From: a virus
DNA length: 29,061 nucleotides
IMG/VR virus record: IMGVR_UViG_3300018080_000469
Coordinates: 1-29,061 of that record
Reading direction: 5' to 3' (one strand)
Shown here: positions 27,891 through 29,061 of the stretch, piece after piece
Layout: every line of letters starts with the position of its first letter
Position numbering within the stretch: position 1 is the stretch's first letter
Made by a program: the position numbers and the translations under genes
The notes under the pieces: model-generated
What the model saw: only the letters and a program-made list of their open reading frames with translations
Database searches by the model: none
What the model was told of the DNA's origin: nothing

Positions 27891-28124
27891 ATGTCTAAAA
27901 AAAATTACGGAAAAAGTCAAGAAGTCTGCCAGGCAATAATAGACCAATTCAAAAATGGCGAGCTCCCCGAAACCCTCACCCAAATTTTCGTAAAGAGATC
28001 CGATGAAATGCCATCTGCTAAATGGTCCTGGAACAACCAATTGTTAAAGGCATTAAGTGGCACGTATGACGCCAGAGGATTCAAACAATGGCTTGGACGA
28101 AGAATTCGGCGACTAAACAAATAG
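27891..28124 (+). CDS. Stand-alone ArdC N-terminal-like domain (77 aa)
   Basis: ATG nine bases after AAAGGAG; an upstream in-frame GTG at 27831 lies in a hairpin and is rejected. The sequence AIIDQFKNGELPETLTQIFV, then KWSWNNQLLKALSGTYDARG and FKQWLGRRIRR follows the N-terminal ssDNA-binding domain of ArdC-type antirestriction proteins. Their pattern is '...G-x-x-P...WSW-x-N-Q...G-T-x-DARG-F-x-QW...GR-x-V-K-K-G'. Here the protein stops just after that block, so the zinc-protease half of ArdC is absent. It could be a mini ssDNA-binding protein. It is in the rightward operon near attP. Confidence 0.6.
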   Translation: MSKKNYGKSQEVCQAIIDQFKNGELPETLTQIFVKRSDEMPSAKWSWNNQLLKALSGTYDARGFKQWLGRRIRRLNK

Positions 28125-28141
28125 CAAGCAACAAATTCAAA

Positions 28142-28164
28142 GCCCTGGCAAACCCAGCCAGGGC
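28142..28164. repeat. Intergenic 8-bp perfect hairpin
   Basis: GCCCTGGC (28142-28149) and GCCAGGGC (28157-28164) form a perfect stem with a 7-nt loop, 14 bp before the next gene's start. The next gene's binding site (AAAAAGGAG) follows directly. It may tune translation or protect mRNA. Confidence 0.6.
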
Positions 28165-28178
28165 AAAAAGGAGCCCCA

Positions 28179-28640
28179 ATGGAAGCCATCAAAAAAAGAA
28201 AAAAAACAGCAGTGACCCCCCAACTCGACCAACAAGCGGCCGAATGGTTAGAAAAATACTATCCCACCAAATACAAAGGCTCCGGCACAATCCTGGCCGC
28301 ATTCCCTCAGATATTCGCGGCCACCGTAGCAGAAATCAAAGGCCGGTTTGGTGAAAGTGAATTAGCACTAATGATCGACACAATGAACGGCACAGCCATC
28401 ACTCCCCAGATCATGGGACAACACATCGCAGCCAGCACGGCAGACGCCATGGCGTTGGATGCCCTCGGCGAAAAATGGGATGTCAACCGCGACGATCTAA
28501 ACAGAAAGCTGACAGACCTAACGGCATTTCAAAAGGCCGTTATCGAAATCTGGGCAATAGGATTCTGGCAAGGCGGATGGAACAAAGAGTATAAGCGAAC
28601 AGATGAAGAATTCAACCGCTGGGTTGATCTTCTCAAATAA
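28179..28640 (+). CDS. Hypothetical phage protein (153 aa)
   Basis: ATG after AAGGAG. The N-terminus is very basic (MEAIKKRKKTAVTPQLDQQA) and the rest is helical. Segments such as GESELALMIDTMNGTAITPQ, MGQHIAASTADAMALDALGE and KWDVNRDDLNRKLTDLTAFQ are followed by AVIEIWAIGFWQGG. I have the impression of similar small proteins in other temperate phages, but cannot attach a name or function. The Trp-rich C-terminal helix could contact another protein. It is the third gene of the rightward operon. Confidence 0.7.
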   Translation: MEAIKKRKKTAVTPQLDQQAAEWLEKYYPTKYKGSGTILAAFPQIFAATVAEIKGRFGESELALMIDTMNGTAITPQIMGQHIAASTADAMALDALGEKWDVNRDDLNRKLTDLTAFQKAVIEIWAIGFWQGGWNKEYKRTDEEFNRWVDLLK

Positions 28641-28668
28641 AATTGCAAAAAAACATGGCAAAACGAAT

Positions 28669-28689
28669 GGCGCCCCACCACTGGGCGCC
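28669..28689. repeat. Intergenic 7-bp perfect hairpin
   Basis: GGCGCCC (28669-28675) and GGGCGCC (28683-28689) pair around a 7-nt loop between the 153-aa gene and the HTH gene. No T-run follows on the plus strand. It is the third hairpin found at a gene boundary of this operon. Confidence 0.6.
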
Positions 28690-28717
28690 TGTCCACCCAA
28701 ATAGCAAGCAACAAAAC

Positions 28718-28954
28718 ATGAAAATGAGAAAAAAAAAGATAAACAAAGCCAAAGCCATCCTTGACGCCAGAGCGCCAATGATGTCGGACGAATTTAAAGA
28801 CATCCAGAATAAATTTGGTTTCACGACCGCGCAAATGTCTGAATTCCTGGGATTAACGCCCAGAAGCATAAAAGGCTATAGATCGGGATCAAGGTCTATC
28901 CCAAGGGGGATGGGGTGGGCTTTGCGGCTAATCCTCCATCTTGTTTTTTTCTAA
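28718..28954 (+). CDS. Cro/CI-type HTH regulator (78 aa)
   Basis: I place the start at ATG 28718 (28724 is equally possible). Earlier in-frame starts lie in or before a hairpin and have no binding site. The start has only a weak one. Residues about 25-65 (IQNKFGFTTAQMSEFLGLTP, RSIKGYRSGSRSIPRGMGWA) fit the XRE family helix-turn-helix, with the 'LGL-[ST]-x-R-[ST]-[IV]-x-x-[YW]-x-x-G' core. A basic N-terminus (MKMRKKKINKAKA) may reach into the minor groove. Promoters with repeated sites lie on both sides, so it may control the rightward operon or the next transcript. Confidence 0.7.
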   Translation: MKMRKKKINKAKAILDARAPMMSDEFKDIQNKFGFTTAQMSEFLGLTPRSIKGYRSGSRSIPRGMGWALRLILHLVFF

Positions 28955-28971
28955 ATATGTAAAAATAGCTC

Positions 28972-28999
28972 TTGACAATCTTTTCTATATGTGTAAAAT
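28972..28999 (+). promoter_or_regulatory. Strong sigma70-type promoter
   Basis: TTGACA (28972-28977), a 16-bp spacer and TAAAAT (28994-28999). The related sequences AAATATGTAAAAAT and TATATGTGTAAAAT occur upstream of and within it and could be operator copies. It drives the gene starting at 29037. Confidence 0.7.
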
Positions 29000-29036
29000 T
29001 ATGGTCAACATTAACGATCAAGCAAGGAGACACGAC

Positions 29037-29061
29037 ATGGAAAAAACTTACTCATTATGCA
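29037..29061 (+). CDS. Start of an unknown gene (runs off the window)
   Basis: ATG 29037 lies nine bases after AAGGAG and downstream of a strong promoter. Only MEKTYSLC is visible before the window ends. No function can be given. Confidence 0.6.

Larger units (their letters stand above)
28118..28715. repeat. 18-bp direct repeat around intergenic hairpins
   Basis: CAAATAGCAAGCAACAAA occurs exactly at 28118-28135 (overlapping the ArdC-like gene's end) and at 28698-28715 (just before the HTH gene). Each copy is within about 10 bp of a GC-rich hairpin. It suggests duplicated intergenic modules. Confidence 0.7.

Overview
The window is mostly the late (virion) gene block of a tailed phage, probably a podovirus, and not an ordinary chromosomal stretch. 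From about 25.2 kb down to 1.2 kb, 23 tightly packed genes run on the minus strand in a typical order. They are a large terminase, fibre-like proteins, a portal, a scaffold-like protein, a decoration-like protein, an HK97-fold (Mu gpT-like) major capsid protein, a head-tail adaptor and a tail-nozzle-like protein. After these come internal/ejection-type proteins (one of 1630 aa) and finally tail fibre and carbohydrate-binding proteins. Most junctions are ATGA, GTGA or TAATG overlaps, so the block reads as one long translationally coupled transcript. No sheath, tape-measure or baseplate gene is seen, which fits a podovirus. The host is uncertain: the tRNA-Phe fragment, the GC-rich palindromes and the integron cassettes would all suit an environmental Pseudomonadota or Desulfobacterota host, but this is inference.

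Left end (1-1200, plus strand): at least three integron attC recombination sites (76-127, 255-355, 503-622), each with R''/R' core boxes and a stem carrying an unpaired A. They delimit small cassette ORFs of unknown function. A small operon follows (53-aa ORF, an HTH ORF in a shifted frame, an 89-aa gene) and meets the phage late operon head-on at a long imperfect inverted repeat (1165-1241).

Right end (25.3-29.06 kb): a terminator precedes the terminase. Upstream of it are two small zinc-ribbon genes and an excisionase/Nu1-like winged-HTH gene, all on the minus strand and with recognisable promoters. A roughly 1-kb non-coding region follows. It contains the 3' half of a tRNA-Phe(GAA) gene flanked by two identical 15-bp repeats, which looks like a phage attP. 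To its right an AT-rich operator-like region drives a plus-strand operon of small genes: an acidic protein, a stand-alone ArdC N-terminal-like domain, an unknown phage protein and a Cro/CI-type HTH protein. A further promoter and gene run off the window.

A striking overlay is a family of GC-rich palindromes (core GGGGTTAACCCC with GGGGCG arms). They occur in two intergenic places and also inside two virion genes, where every clear copy is read in the same frame as Gly-Val-Asn-Pro. No integrase of either kind (phage or integron), no endolysin and no complete tRNA gene is visible in the window.
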